A DNA stretch of 64,000 nt from positions 170,328-234,327 of the forward strand of contig DEZK01000002.1 of NCBI GenBank assembly GCA_002365175.1, given 5' to 3'. The position numbers were made by a program, and so were the translations under genes. Under the pieces are notes generated by a model that was not told where the DNA came from, ran no database searches, and worked only from the letters and a program-made list of their open reading frames with translations. Below are positions 1 to 9,611 of the stretch, piece after piece. Within the stretch, counting starts at the first letter, position 1. Each line of letters begins with the position of its first letter. The stretch is from Raskinella chloraquaticus (SeqCode). GTDB taxonomy: Bacteria > Pseudomonadota > Alphaproteobacteria > Rhizobiales > UBA4765.

Positions 1-588
1 ATCAGCCAGATAGCGCCAGTCCCGGATCATGGTTCCCGCAGGGACGCGGCGGGGCACACGCGCTCGGGCGCGCTCGATCAACGCGGCGGCGTCATCAGCG
101 GGCGAGCCGGACGCAAAGCGCAGCCGCGCCTGGCTTTCGGCTGGAATACAGATGCGCTCGCACACCCCATACGTCAGATCAAGGACAAGCTCGACGTCAC
201 TGGCCGGATCGGCGGGTATCACCTCGACCGGGAAAACAACGTCACCGGTATAGCCCAGGAACATACCCGGCCCTTCCCCCAGACGGCTCGGTGCCGGGTA
301 GGAGACAATGACCGATTTCGCATTGAGAGAGGCGCTCCAGTCAAAGATCGGCGGGATACCGCTCCCGCCGGGCAAGCGCCAATACGTCTTCCAGCCCGGC
401 TGCAACGACAGCTGGACACCGGCAAGAAGGCGCCCCTCGCCGTCACGTCCGCCGGCGAGCAGGCGCATGCGCGCCGGCAAGGCGTCGCTGGCATGGCTTC
501 GTCCCATCCATTGCGAGCACACCGCCATCAGCCCGGCGGCGGCACCAGCACACACATCGCGGCGACGGGTGGAAAAGAACATCGGCAT
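1..588 (-). CDS. DsbD-like periplasmic protein (COG4233 type), 3' end outside window
   Basis: The first 196 residues are present and the frame runs off the left edge. The start MPMFF (588; a second ATG lies at 582) is followed by a basic stretch and an Ala-rich hydrophobic segment that fits a Tat-like or Sec signal peptide. The body contains QPGWKTYWRLPGGSG, an FLGYTGDVVFPVEV segment and the cysteine motif YGVCERICIPA, which are typical of the DsbD N-terminal-like proteins common in Rhizobiales. The family is linked to periplasmic thiol-disulfide chemistry. It is divergent from yqgE across 144 bp. Function beyond thiol exchange is inferred, and the rest of the protein is not visible. Confidence 0.78.
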   Translation of the reverse strand, partial: MPMFFSTRRRDVCAGAAAGLMAVCSQWMGRSHASDALPARMRLLAGGRDGEGRLLAGVQLSLQPGWKTYWRLPGGSGIPPIFDWSASLNAKSVIVSYPAPSRLGEGPGMFLGYTGDVVFPVEVIPADPASDVELVLDLTYGVCERICIPAESQARLRFASGSPADDAAALIERARARVPRRVPAGTMIRDWRYLAD

Positions 589-732
589 CCCGTATCCCTA
601 CGCCAGATAATTCGAAAAAACGATGAACAAGCTCGTGACGCCCACGTGAAGCGGGTTTGAGCGGGGTCGACTGGCGCGGTGTATGATGCTCGGATATTCC
701 ATAAGGGCGGTGAAACCGCTAGGCTGACACCC

Positions 733-1347
733 ATGAAGCTGACCGAACTTCTCGAACGCCTGACTGGTCCGGGCTATCTCGACGGCCATTTTCTGGTGGC
801 GATGCCGTCGATGCCCGATCCGCGCTTCCAGCGCGCGGTGATCTATATATGTGCCCATTCCGACGCCGGGGCCATGGGCCTGATCATCAATCATCCGGCC
901 GATGACATCCGGTTTTTCGATCTGCTGGTGCAGCTCAACATCATCCCTGAAGGAACGGACATTACATTGCCGCCGGGGCATGGCGCGATCTGCGTCGTCA
1001 AAGGCGGGCCGGTTGAGCCGGCGCGCGGCATCGTCCTTCACTCCGATGATGTTATGATCGCCAACGCGACGATGGCGATGGATGACGGGGTCTGCCTCAC
1101 CGCGACGCTTGATATCATTCGCGCCATTGCCGCCGGGCAAGGGCCGCGTGACGCCATTCTGGCGCTTGGCTATGCCGCCTGGGCGCCGGGGCAGCTCGAG
1201 CGTGAATTGCAGGCCAATGGCTGGCTGGTCTGTGCCGCCGACCGCACGCTTGTGTTCGATCCCGATATTTCAGGAAAATACCAGCGCATCCTGCGCCATC
1301 TCGGCGCCGATCCGACCCATCTGTCATCGCAGACCGGTCACGCCTGA
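733..1347 (+). CDS. yqgE: YqgE/AlgH family protein (UPF0301)
   Basis: This is a 204-residue protein starting MKLTELLER. An upstream in-frame ATG at 679 would add 18 residues that do not look like the family, so 733 is preferred. Family hallmarks are GHFLVAMPSMPDPRFQRAV near the N-terminus, AMGLIINHP, and a C-terminal half with LGYAAWAPGQLERE. The fold is a small alpha/beta protein of unresolved function, and the name AlgH comes from an alginate regulator in Pseudomonas. The gene ends 7 bp from the convergent MarR-GNAT gene. The family assignment is firm, but its role here is unknown. Confidence 0.93.
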   Translation: MKLTELLERLTGPGYLDGHFLVAMPSMPDPRFQRAVIYICAHSDAGAMGLIINHPADDIRFFDLLVQLNIIPEGTDITLPPGHGAICVVKGGPVEPARGIVLHSDDVMIANATMAMDDGVCLTATLDIIRAIAAGQGPRDAILALGYAAWAPGQLERELQANGWLVCAADRTLVFDPDISGKYQRILRHLGADPTHLSSQTGHA

Positions 1348-1354
1348 TCGCTCG

Positions 1355-2332
1355 TCAATCGCTCTCCAGCGATAATTCCCACGTCTCGCCCACGAGATGA
1401 TGGCCGAAACTGTCATGAGGCTCGCTTGCGGTCAGGACAAAGCCGCGACGCACATAAAGCGCGCGCGCAGCGACAAGAATATCGTTGGTCCAGAGAACAA
1501 GGCGGCGATAGCTGCGAGCCTTGGCGGCGGCGATACAGTGATCGACCAATCGTCCGCCAAGTCCAAGACCGCGCGCCTGCGGCTCCACCAGCAGAAGGCG
1601 CAGCCTGGCGGCATCAGGCCCGGCCCTGACCAGCATCACACAGCCGAGAAAGGCCCCGTCGCGCTCGGCAATCCAGCAGCCATCATGGTCGGGAGCGAAG
1701 TCACGGATGTAGGTGCTGGCGATCTCGGCCACCAGAGCTTCGAAGGCGCGGTTCCAGCCATAGTCACGCGCGTAGAGCACGGCGTGGCGGTGAATGATGA
1801 GGCCCAGATCGCCGATGGCGGCGTCGCGGATGACGATGGGCGATGGCGCGGCGGCGGCGAGGATGTGTTCCGCCGTTGCCAGTGCGGTGATGAGAATTTG
1901 TCTGACGTCGCCTGGCAACGGCTTCAACATGGCGGCGACGTCATGGTCGGCTTGATGATCCAGCGAGCGGAAGAGCGCCTTGCCGGCCCTGGTCAATTTG
2001 ATGATGGCGCGGCGGCGATCGTGCCGATCTGTCTCGCGCCTGATCCACCCGGCCTTTTCGAAGCGCGCGAATGTGCGGCTGAGCTGTGCGCGATCAAGGG
2101 CAAGGAGGCGGGCAATATCGACGGCGTGGCTTCCCTCACCGCGCGCCAGCTCGTAGAGGATGCGCGCCTCGGTCAGCGTCAGGCTGGTTCCGTAGAGGCC
2201 GGGCTCAAGAAGGCCGGCATGGCGCGTGTAGAAGCGGGCAAAGCGGCGAAGCGCTGCGACTGACGCGCGTGGCACATCAGTGCCGCCGACGTTATCCCGG
2301 CCGGTGGAACCGGGGGGCTCATCTGCAAGCAT
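1355..2332 (-). CDS. Bifunctional MarR-type regulator / GNAT acetyltransferase
   Basis: The protein has about 325 residues and two domains. Residues 20-160 form a MarR winged helix (LTEARILYELARGEG, LDRAQLSRTFARFEKAGWIRRE, DRRRAIIKLT). Residues 170-325 form a GNAT fold whose acetyl-CoA loop is visible as EPQARGLGLGGRLVDH, followed by LVLWTNDILVAARALYVRRGF. Fused MarR-GNAT proteins are a known bacterial architecture. The likely reading is a DNA-binding regulator that acetylates a small molecule or protein, but the substrate cannot be told. ATG 2332 (MLADEPPG) is preferred over 2362. It lies 85 bp downstream of the c-di-GMP gene on the same strand. Confidence 0.88.
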   Translation of the reverse strand: MLADEPPGSTGRDNVGGTDVPRASVAALRRFARFYTRHAGLLEPGLYGTSLTLTEARILYELARGEGSHAVDIARLLALDRAQLSRTFARFEKAGWIRRETDRHDRRRAIIKLTRAGKALFRSLDHQADHDVAAMLKPLPGDVRQILITALATAEHILAAAAPSPIVIRDAAIGDLGLIIHRHAVLYARDYGWNRAFEALVAEIASTYIRDFAPDHDGCWIAERDGAFLGCVMLVRAGPDAARLRLLLVEPQARGLGLGGRLVDHCIAAAKARSYRRLVLWTNDILVAARALYVRRGFVLTASEPHDSFGHHLVGETWELSLESD

Positions 2333-2417
2333 GGGGCATCCTCTCGCGCGACGTCCGGGCAACAGAGGTCGAGATTCATGCGATTGGTTGATGATGTCAA
2401 CTAATTATATGCACGCC

Positions 2418-5378
2418 TTACTGCGCGGCAGCCAGCCTTGTGGCGCCACGCAGATGGAGCGTCGCATGGTCGGCATTCATCGGTTGCCCGAAGGCATAGC
2501 CCTGGGCATAGAGGCAGCCGAGCTGGCGCAATTCCAACCCGTCGGAGACGGTTTCCGCTCCTTCCGCCACCACGTCCATTTCAAGGTCGTGAGCAAGGGC
2601 GACGATCGAGCGCAGGATGGCGGGGCGCTTGCCTGACCCGTCGGGATGGACGAAGGCGCGATCGATCTTCAACGTATCGAAGGGAAAGCGCTGCAGATAG
2701 GACAGGCTTGAATAGCCGGTACCGAAATCGTCCAGCGACAAACCGACGCCCAGTTCCCTCAGGCGCACGAGAACCTGGGCGGCGAATTCAGGGTTTTCCA
2801 TCACCAGACTCTCGGTGATCTCAAGCTTCAGCGTTGCCGGGTCGATCCCGGTTGCCGACAAGACGGCGCCCACGTCATGGGCGAGATCCTGGCGCAGCAA
2901 TTGCCGGCTTGATACGTTGACTGCCATGGTGAGCGGGTGCGCGCTGGGAAAATCGCGTTGCCAGATTGCGAGCTGCTGGCAACTCTGCTGGAGGACCGCT
3001 TGGCCGAGCTCGACGATCACGCCACTTTCTTCCGCGATCGCGATGAATTCGCCGGGCGAGATGCGCCCGCGTCGCGGATGCTCCCAGCGCACCAGCGCCT
3101 CGAAACCGGCAATCGTCTGATCGGCAAGACGTACCACGGGCTGGTAAAAGACGCGAATTTCGCCGCGCTCCACGGCGCGCCGCAATTCGCTTTCGACCAT
3201 CAGCCGGTCGCCGCTGCTCGCGCGCATGCTCGGCTTGAAGGCTTCGATACGGTCAGCGCCGCCTTTTTTGGCGTGATACATCGCCAGTTCAGCGTCGTTC
3301 AGGATGTCCTCCCGCCCGTGATAATGATCATCATGGATGGCAAGCCCGATCGAGGCGGTCAGGAATATTTCACGCTCGGCAAAGCTCAGCGGCTGGCGAA
3401 TGGCTCGCCGCAGGCGATCGGCGAACGCGGCAATCTGATCTGTCTCGGATTGTGACATGAGAATGATGCCGAACTGGTCGCCGCCGATGCGCGCCAGCGT
3501 ATCTTGTGGCTCGATGAGGCGCGACAGGCGGCGGGCGATGGTCATCAGCATGCTGTCGCCGGCGGCAAGCCCCACTGAATCATTCACCTGCTTGAAGCGA
3601 TCAACATCCACGACAAAGACGGAAGGGCGTATCTGTGCGTCCGTCTGGGCACGCACCATGGCGGCAGAGACGCGGTCGAGAAACAATTCGCGATTGGGCA
3701 GGCCGGTCAGATTATCGTGAACAGCATCATGGAGCAGGCGCTCCTGGGCAATGCGCATGTCGGTGACGTCGGCGAGTGTTCCGACACAGCGGATCACCTC
3801 GCCGTCGGAGCCCACAACAGGGCGGGCGCGCAGATGAAACCAGCGATAATGCCCTTCATGATCGCGCAGGCGGAAATCCTCATCGACACGACCGCGCCGC
3901 GTTTCGAGGACGGCATCGAGGACGGCGCGAAAGCGATCGCCATCGCTTGGGTGCAGGCAATCAAGCCAGCGCGCCGGCGCCACCAGCAGCGTGCCGCGCG
4001 GCAGGCCCAGCACCTGTTCAGCCTCGGAGCTGACGAAAATGCGGTCGCGCAAAACGTCCCAATCCCACACGACATCGCCAGCCCCGATCAGCGCGAGCGC
4101 ACGGCGCTCGCCATCGCTCACCGATGAGGGGGCCAGCGGCCCGCCGGAAAAAGCGTGCTGCATCACCGTGAAGCCGACGAGGAGCACGATCAGCACCAGC
4201 CCACCGTCGAGCGCCGCCGCGACCACATCGTTGTTGAGAGTGCCGAACACGGTTGCCCCTGCCGCGCCGATCCACAGGGCCAGCAAGACCCAGCAGGGAG
4301 CCAGCATGATGGCGCGGTCATAATGGCGCATGATCGCCAGCCAGACGATGAGGCAAAGGCCGACAATCGCGGTGGCGGCCGTGGAAAACCGGGCAATCGT
4401 TGCCGCCAGCGGCGGGTCGTAGAGCGACAGCCCCACCAACGCGCCAAGCCCGACCAGCCACAGTCCGACAACCCAGACAAAGCGCACATGCCAGCGGCCG
4501 AGATTGAGATAAGCGAAGAGAAAGATCAGAAGCATGGCCGAAATCGCCACTTCGGCGCCGGCGCGATAGATCCTGTCGCTACTCGCCGCCGCGTTGAAGA
4601 CTTTGTGCCAGAAACCGAAATCAATGCACATATAAGCCAGAACGGCCCAGGCGAGACCGGCCGCCGCTGGCAGCATGGTGGTTCCCTTGACGAGAAACAG
4701 GATGGTGAGGAAGAGCGCGGTCAGCCCCGCAATACCGATCACGATCCCCTGATAGAGGGTGAATGAATTGACGGTATCCTTGTAGGCATCCGGTTCCCAC
4801 AGATAGAGCTGCGGCAGGCGGCTGTCGCGCAATTCGGCAACGAAGGTCACGGTCGAGCTCGGATCAAGAGTGATCAGGAAGACATCGGCCTGGCTGCTGT
4901 ACTGGCGATCGGGGCGGAACCCCTGGCTCGGCGTGATCGATTCGATGCGCGGGCCGCCAAGATCAGGCCGATAAAGCCCCGACCCGGACGCACGATAAAA
5001 CGGCGCGACCAGAAGGCGGTCGATCTGCTCATCCGTCTCGTTTGACAGCGCAAACACTGCCCAGCTCGGCGACGGGCGTGACGCGCTGGCGCGCACTTCG
5101 ATCCGGCGGACGATGCCATCGGTACCAGGCGCGGTCGACACCGATAATTGCTCGCCGCGATCCCGGTAGAATTCAATGGCCCGGCCAAGATCGATCGCGT
5201 TGACATCGACAGCGACGCTCACAGCGTCAAGCGCTGATGCCGGCCCGGCGATTGCCAGGGCGAGCACACATGTCACGATCCGAACGAGGTCAGAAAACCG
5301 CAACCGTTCCTCCCGCGCCCATCGCGCATGCTGCGAATGCCTAGAACATGTTGCCAGAAAGTGGAACCGGTAATTCAA
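2418..5378 (-). CDS. Membrane 7TM-DISM sensor with PAS, degenerate GGDEF and EAL domains
   Basis: The reading frame is 986 codons from a TTG. The true start may be a GTG about 34 codons in, just before a signal-like hydrophobic stretch ending PASALDA. In order it has a periplasmic 7TMR-DISMED2-like domain (about 50-200), seven hydrophobic helices (about 205-410), a PAS domain (about 425-545), a GGDEF domain with GGDQF at about 640, and an EAL domain from about 740. The EAL domain keeps FEALVRWEHP, AVNVSSRQL, EITES, LDDFGTGYSSL, LKIDRAF and VAEGAE, so c-di-GMP phosphodiesterase activity is predicted. The GGDQF change argues against strong cyclase activity. The extracellular ligand is unknown. 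Confidence 0.9.
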   Translation of the reverse strand: MNYRFHFLATCSRHSQHARWAREERLRFSDLVRIVTCVLALAIAGPASALDAVSVAVDVNAIDLGRAIEFYRDRGEQLSVSTAPGTDGIVRRIEVRASASRPSPSWAVFALSNETDEQIDRLLVAPFYRASGSGLYRPDLGGPRIESITPSQGFRPDRQYSSQADVFLITLDPSSTVTFVAELRDSRLPQLYLWEPDAYKDTVNSFTLYQGIVIGIAGLTALFLTILFLVKGTTMLPAAAGLAWAVLAYMCIDFGFWHKVFNAAASSDRIYRAGAEVAISAMLLIFLFAYLNLGRWHVRFVWVVGLWLVGLGALVGLSLYDPPLAATIARFSTAATAIVGLCLIVWLAIMRHYDRAIMLAPCWVLLALWIGAAGATVFGTLNNDVVAAALDGGLVLIVLLVGFTVMQHAFSGGPLAPSSVSDGERRALALIGAGDVVWDWDVLRDRIFVSSEAEQVLGLPRGTLLVAPARWLDCLHPSDGDRFRAVLDAVLETRRGRVDEDFRLRDHEGHYRWFHLRARPVVGSDGEVIRCVGTLADVTDMRIAQERLLHDAVHDNLTGLPNRELFLDRVSAAMVRAQTDAQIRPSVFVVDVDRFKQVNDSVGLAAGDSMLMTIARRLSRLIEPQDTLARIGGDQFGIILMSQSETDQIAAFADRLRRAIRQPLSFAEREIFLTASIGLAIHDDHYHGREDILNDAELAMYHAKKGGADRIEAFKPSMRASSGDRLMVESELRRAVERGEIRVFYQPVVRLADQTIAGFEALVRWEHPRRGRISPGEFIAIAEESGVIVELGQAVLQQSCQQLAIWQRDFPSAHPLTMAVNVSSRQLLRQDLAHDVGAVLSATGIDPATLKLEITESLVMENPEFAAQVLVRLRELGVGLSLDDFGTGYSSLSYLQRFPFDTLKIDRAFVHPDGSGKRPAILRSIVALAHDLEMDVVAEGAETVSDGLELRQLGCLYAQGYAFGQPMNADHATLHLRGATRLAAAQ

Positions 5379-5552
5379 TCGCCATATGCCCCGCGATTTT
5401 GCACATGATGACGGCGTGGGCGGCCTGACGGGCGCCTCCGCCCGGCACGGGCCTCAGCCATCGACAGCCGATCGACAAGCTTGCGCTTCACGCCCAAGAG
5501 TGTTCCCGGCGATCGATCACCGCCAAGAGGCGCGTCGTCATCGAGATCAGCC

Positions 5553-6128
5553 TCACGCGTCCTCAGCAAGGCGGGCGAAGAGCAGGTGATCCTGCCAAGC
5601 GCCAGCAATACACAAATATTTTCGTGCGTAGCCTTCGCGCTGGAATCCGACTTTTTCGAGAAGGGTCATCGACGCGCGGTTATGCGGCATGGTGGCCGCC
5701 TCGATGCGATGCAGCCCCATTTTGCCGAATACATGAGGGAGCAATGCCCGCAGGCTGGCGCTCATCAGCCCCTTGCCGGCATAGGGCGCGCCCATCCAGT
5801 AGCCGAGCGCGCAGGTCATGGCGACGCCGCGACGGACATTCGACAGCGTCAGGCCGCCGACCAGCGTCGCGTCGGCAAAGATGAAAAAGCTGTAGGCGGT
5901 ATCCTCACGCATTTCCTGCCCGTAACGCCTGATACGACGGCGGAAGGCAATTTTTGTCAGATCATCCGCCGGCCAGGTTGGTTCCCACGGGGTCAGAAAG
6001 GCGCGGCTCTGGTGGCGCAAGGCCGCCCAGCTGTCGTAATCGCTCGCCAGCGGCACACGCAAGATGACCCCCTGTCCGAGGATCGGTGCCATCGTTTCGC
6101 CCAGACCGATTGTGCGGAACAGCGTCAT
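5553..6128 (-). CDS. GNAT family N-acetyltransferase, RimJ/RimL type
   Basis: The 191-residue protein belongs to the RimJ/RimL branch of GNAT enzymes. It shows the LGYWMGAPYAGKGLMSASLRALL acetyl-CoA region and the characteristic RIEAATMPHNRASMTLLEKVGFQREG near the C-terminus. Family members acetylate N-termini of ribosomal proteins or small substrates, but the substrate here is not determinable. ATG 6128 (MTLFRTIGL) is used; an internal ATG at 6092 is an alternative. It lies 15 bp downstream of the M16 peptidase gene on the same strand, so it is probably the last gene of the thrC-M16 transcript. The 174 bp that follow show no gene I can support. Confidence 0.92.
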   Translation of the reverse strand: MTLFRTIGLGETMAPILGQGVILRVPLASDYDSWAALRHQSRAFLTPWEPTWPADDLTKIAFRRRIRRYGQEMREDTAYSFFIFADATLVGGLTLSNVRRGVAMTCALGYWMGAPYAGKGLMSASLRALLPHVFGKMGLHRIEAATMPHNRASMTLLEKVGFQREGYARKYLCIAGAWQDHLLFARLAEDA

Positions 6129-6143
6129 TGCCGATGCGGCTCC

Positions 6144-7427
6144 TCAATGTTGCGGGCGCGGCTTTTCAGGCATCACCGCCTCAAGGCCACCCAGCGCACT
6201 TTCCGGGCCGATGGCGGACAGGGCAAGCCTGCCGTCCTCGATAATACGCTGGGCGGAGGCGTGCACCTCGTCGACCGTCACCGCATCAAGGTCAGAAATG
6301 ACGGTGGCGGCATCGCGCAGCTCTCCGAAGACAAGGAGCTGGCGGGCCAGGCGATCGGCGCGTGCCGAGGAGTTCTCAAGGCTCATGATGAGGCCGGCGC
6401 GCAGCTGCGCCTTGGCGCGATCAATTTCCTCACGTGTGCATTCGTGCGCAGCTCTCGCGGTCTCCTCGCGGATGACGGTTACGAGATCAACCACGTCCTC
6501 GGGCGCGGTCGCGGCATGGACGCCCAGCAGGCCGATGCCGGCATACCCCCACTGAAAAGCCGAAACATTATAGCACAGCCCTCTTTTTTCGCGGACCTCC
6601 TGGAAGAGGCGCGAGGACATGCCACCGCCCAGCAGGGTAGCAAAAATCCGCGCCGCATGGACCTGGTCGTCCTCGACGCCGACGCTGGGGAGGGCAAGGG
6701 CGATGTTGACCTGCTCAAGATCGCGGCGATCAAGCACGGTGCCGCCAATGAAGCGGGCCTGAGGCAGCGACGCGGCCTGACCGCTCGGCAGGGAGGCGAA
6801 ATGGCGCGTCACGTCAGCGACAAGCGCGTCGTGATCGATGGCGCCGGCCGCAGCGATCACGACGTCGCCGGCCACATAATGACGACGCAGGAAACCCTCG
6901 ATATCGGAACGGGTAAATCCGGCAACCGAGCGATCGGTTCCCAGAATGGACCGGCCAAGCGGCTGATTGGTGAAGGCGGCGGCCTGGAGACTTTCGAAAA
7001 CGATATCGTCCGGTGTGTCCTGGACGGCAGCTATTTCCTGGCGGATGACGGCCTTTTCGCGCGCCAGATCATCGGGGGCAAAGACGCTGGCGGTGACGAT
7101 GTCAGCCAGAATATCAAGTGCCAGCGGCAGATCATCTTCAAGGACGCGGGCGTAATAGGCGGTCTGTTCCATCGATGTCGCGGCGTTGATATCGCCACCG
7201 ACCGCTTCGATTTCCTCCACGATATGACGTGCGCTGCGCCGGCGCGTGCCCTTGAAGGCCATATGTTCGAGGAGGTGCGCGATCCCATGCTCATGGCCGG
7301 CCTCAACGCGGGCACCGGCGCCAACGAAAACGCCCAGCGAGGACGATGCGAGACCGGGCATGCGCTCGCTCACAATGCGCAAACCGTTATCCAGCGTGGT
7401 GAGGCGGGGCGGCGGAAGGTCAATCAT
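6144..7427 (-). CDS. M16 family (insulinase-type) zinc peptidase
   Basis: The protein has 427 residues, which fits the single-lobed processing-peptidase type. The inverted zinc motif HxxEH is present as HLLEH at residues 51-55 (GIAHLLEHMAFKGT), and the downstream glutamate region is GGDINAATSMEQTAYYA. Both lobes of the M16 fold are visible, the second with LPSVGVEDDQ and GLCYNVSAF. The start at 7427 overlaps the thrC stop (ATGA), which decides it over an ATG 27 bases upstream and implies translational coupling. Linkage to thrC and the oxidase cluster is common in Rhizobiales. The catalytic motif appears intact. Confidence 0.95.
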   Translation of the reverse strand: MIDLPPPRLTTLDNGLRIVSERMPGLASSSLGVFVGAGARVEAGHEHGIAHLLEHMAFKGTRRRSARHIVEEIEAVGGDINAATSMEQTAYYARVLEDDLPLALDILADIVTASVFAPDDLAREKAVIRQEIAAVQDTPDDIVFESLQAAAFTNQPLGRSILGTDRSVAGFTRSDIEGFLRRHYVAGDVVIAAAGAIDHDALVADVTRHFASLPSGQAASLPQARFIGGTVLDRRDLEQVNIALALPSVGVEDDQVHAARIFATLLGGGMSSRLFQEVREKRGLCYNVSAFQWGYAGIGLLGVHAATAPEDVVDLVTVIREETARAAHECTREEIDRAKAQLRAGLIMSLENSSARADRLARQLLVFGELRDAATVISDLDAVTVDEVHASAQRIIEDGRLALSAIGPESALGGLEAVMPEKPRPQH

Positions 7428-8833
7428 GCCGCAATTCCTCCGGCGATACGGCAATGATCAAGCACGTAGCGCTCGACGATTGCCTGGTCATTGGGAAGCA
7501 CCGTCAGGCGCTCGGGAGCTGTCCGCTGTGCGGCCAACGCCAGCGGCAGGGGGGGGCGGACACCGCACGCCGCCTCGACCGCATCGGGAAATTTTGCCGG
7601 GTGGGCGGTGGCGAGCAGGATCTTGATCGCGTCAGCCTCGGCGCATTTGCGCAGCACCACCGCACCAACTGCCGTATGCGGGTCGAGCACATAGCCCGAC
7701 GCGGCATGGACGGTCCTGATTTCGTCCGCGACTTCGGCCTCGCTGGCATGGCCTGCTGCAAAGAGCGCACGTATAGAGGTGAGCGCCTGCGGGGAGAGGG
7801 CGAAGCTGCCCTGCTGTTTCAGCGCCGCGAAGGCGTTACGGATGATGGCCGGATCGCGGCCCTCGGCCTCAAACAGCAGGCGCTCGAAATTGGACGACAC
7901 CTCGATATCCATCGATGGCGAGGTGGTGGGCTGCACACCGGTGACCGTGTAATTGCCGCTCGCCACAGTCCGCGCCAGTATATCGTTGCGGTTGGTGGCA
8001 ATGACCAGCTGGGCGATGGGCAGACCCATGCGATGCGCCACATAGCCCGCAAAAATATCACCGAAATTGCCCGTTGGCACAACAAAGCTCAGCCGCCGCG
8101 ACGGCGCACCCAGGGCTGCGGCGGCGGCCACGAAATAAACAATCTGGGCAAGAATGCGCGCCCAGTTGATCGAATTGACGGCAGCAAGCTGCACACGCTG
8201 GCGAAACGCCTCATGCGCAAACATCGCCTTCACCATCGCCTGGCAATCATCGAAATTGCCGGCGATGGCGAGGGCATGGACATTGGCTTCGCCGGCGGTC
8301 GTCATCTGGCGGCGCTGCACCTCTGAAACGCGCCCCTCGGGATAGAGAATAAACACATCAGCGCGCGCCCGGCCGCGAAAGGCCTCGATGGCCGCGCCAC
8401 CCGTATCGCCCGAGGTGGCACCAACGATGGTGACACGCCCATCGCGCTTCTCCAGCGCGTGATCCATGAGGCGCGCCAGCAGCTGCATCGCCACATCCTT
8501 GAAGGCAAGCGTCGGCCCATGGAAGAGTTCCAGCAGGAACGCGTCGGGCGTCATCTGGACCAGCGGGCAGACGGCAGGGTGGCGGAACGTCGCGAACGCC
8601 TCGCGGCAGGCAGTGGCGATGACGGCTCGATCAACCTCGCCGGCGGTGAAGCGCGCCACAATATCGGCAGCTATCATCGCAAACGGCTTGCCGGCGAAGC
8701 CGGCAATCTCGCGCTCACCAAAACGCGGCCATTGTCGCGGCAGGTATAGGCCTCCATCGCTCGCAAGCCCGCTCAACAGAACGTCCTCGAAGCCGAGTTC
8801 AGGCGCGCTTCCGCGTGTCGAAATATAGCGCAT
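7424..8833 (-). CDS. thrC: Threonine synthase
   Basis: This cytoplasmic PLP enzyme converts O-phosphohomoserine to threonine. It has 469 residues beginning with the classic MRYISTRG; the upstream start at 8872 is rejected. The PLP lysine is Lys112 in GPTLAFKDVAMQ, followed by VGATSGDTGGAAIEAF and VVPTGNFGDIFAGY. It sits downstream of SURF1 on the same strand with a gap of 49 bp, and its stop overlaps the M16 peptidase start. No attenuator or riboswitch was recognised upstream. Confidence 0.97.
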   Translation of the reverse strand: MRYISTRGSAPELGFEDVLLSGLASDGGLYLPRQWPRFGEREIAGFAGKPFAMIAADIVARFTAGEVDRAVIATACREAFATFRHPAVCPLVQMTPDAFLLELFHGPTLAFKDVAMQLLARLMDHALEKRDGRVTIVGATSGDTGGAAIEAFRGRARADVFILYPEGRVSEVQRRQMTTAGEANVHALAIAGNFDDCQAMVKAMFAHEAFRQRVQLAAVNSINWARILAQIVYFVAAAAALGAPSRRLSFVVPTGNFGDIFAGYVAHRMGLPIAQLVIATNRNDILARTVASGNYTVTGVQPTTSPSMDIEVSSNFERLLFEAEGRDPAIIRNAFAALKQQGSFALSPQALTSIRALFAAGHASEAEVADEIRTVHAASGYVLDPHTAVGAVVLRKCAEADAIKILLATAHPAKFPDAVEAACGVRPPLPLALAAQRTAPERLTVLPNDQAIVERYVLDHCRIAGGIAA

Positions 8834-8882
8834 AGGCACTCCGTTTGACCGCTCCGTCACGGATCGGGGCATCCCTCTTGCC

Positions 8883-9611
8883 TCAGGCGGAGCGCCGCTT
8901 CAACCGTTCGATGATGAAAAGCGATGAAACGACGAGAAGCGTCAAGGCCAACGCCAGCCAGGTGATGGCGTATTCGAGATGGCGATTGGGAAGGACTGGC
9001 GGGCGCGGAACGATCACCGGAACCCCGCCCGGATTATTGCTGATCTGATCGAGCGAAAACGGCGCCACGGCGCCAAGCGATGCGGAGAGCGCCATCATTT
9101 GCGGATCGCGGGTGTACCAGGCGTTGGCGGCAGGATTGTCGGTGGCGGCAAACCATCCCGCCACCTCGCGCGGGCGCACCCAGCCCTCGATCTGCACCCG
9201 CCCGGCTGGTGGCGCAGGCAGCGCTGCGTCAGGGGCGATGCGACCGCGATTGACAAGAATGATGCCGCCGCCATCGACGTCGAGAGGCGTCAACAGCAGC
9301 CAGCCCGCCTGCGCCTGCCCGGCAGCATCCTCGTGGACGGTATAAAGGCGGAACACCGGCACTGGTCGAAACTGGCCGGTGAGTGTCACGCGCTGGAAAA
9401 AGAGAACCTCAGGCGTCAGGTCCCGCCATGCAGCTTGCGGCCATAATGCCTGCGCTGGCGGGGCGCTGCGGGTGGCTATAGCGCCGATCAGCTTGTCCTT
9501 TTCCGCCTTGCGCGCCAATTGCCAGACACCCAAAGCGCACAGGAGCAAGAAAGCAGACATGATTGCAAGCAGCAGTGGCCACCAGGCAAGGCGAAGGTGA
9601 GCGGCGCTCAT
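8883..9611 (-). CDS. SURF1 family cytochrome oxidase biogenesis protein
   Basis: The 242-residue protein has a transmembrane helix at each end (about residues 9-30 and 212-233) enclosing a periplasmic domain, the standard SURF1/Shy1 layout. Recognisable pieces are the N-terminal ALGVWQLARKAEKDKLI, VNRGRIAPD, EGWVRPREVAGWF and the C-terminal NRHLEYAITWLALALTLL. SURF1 helps insert heme a into subunit I of aa3 oxidases, which matches its place in the cox gene cluster. Its start overlaps the stop of the DUF983 gene by 4 bp (ATGA). Confidence 0.95.
   Translation of the reverse strand: MSAAHLRLAWWPLLLAIMSAFLLLCALGVWQLARKAEKDKLIGAIATRSAPPAQALWPQAAWRDLTPEVLFFQRVTLTGQFRPVPVFRLYTVHEDAAGQAQAGWLLLTPLDVDGGGIILVNRGRIAPDAALPAPPAGRVQIEGWVRPREVAGWFAATDNPAANAWYTRDPQMMALSASLGAVAPFSLDQISNNPGGVPVIVPRPPVLPNRHLEYAITWLALALTLLVVSSLFIIERLKRRSA

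Noticed and set aside
5375..5608. A 77-codon leftward frame after the GNAT gene
   Set aside because: It begins inside the GNAT gene in another frame and is Arg-rich without conserved features.
5481..7457. A 658-codon open frame on the plus strand
   Set aside because: It lies antisense to the GNAT and M16 genes, has no recognisable domain, and reflects the lack of stop codons in GC-rich DNA.
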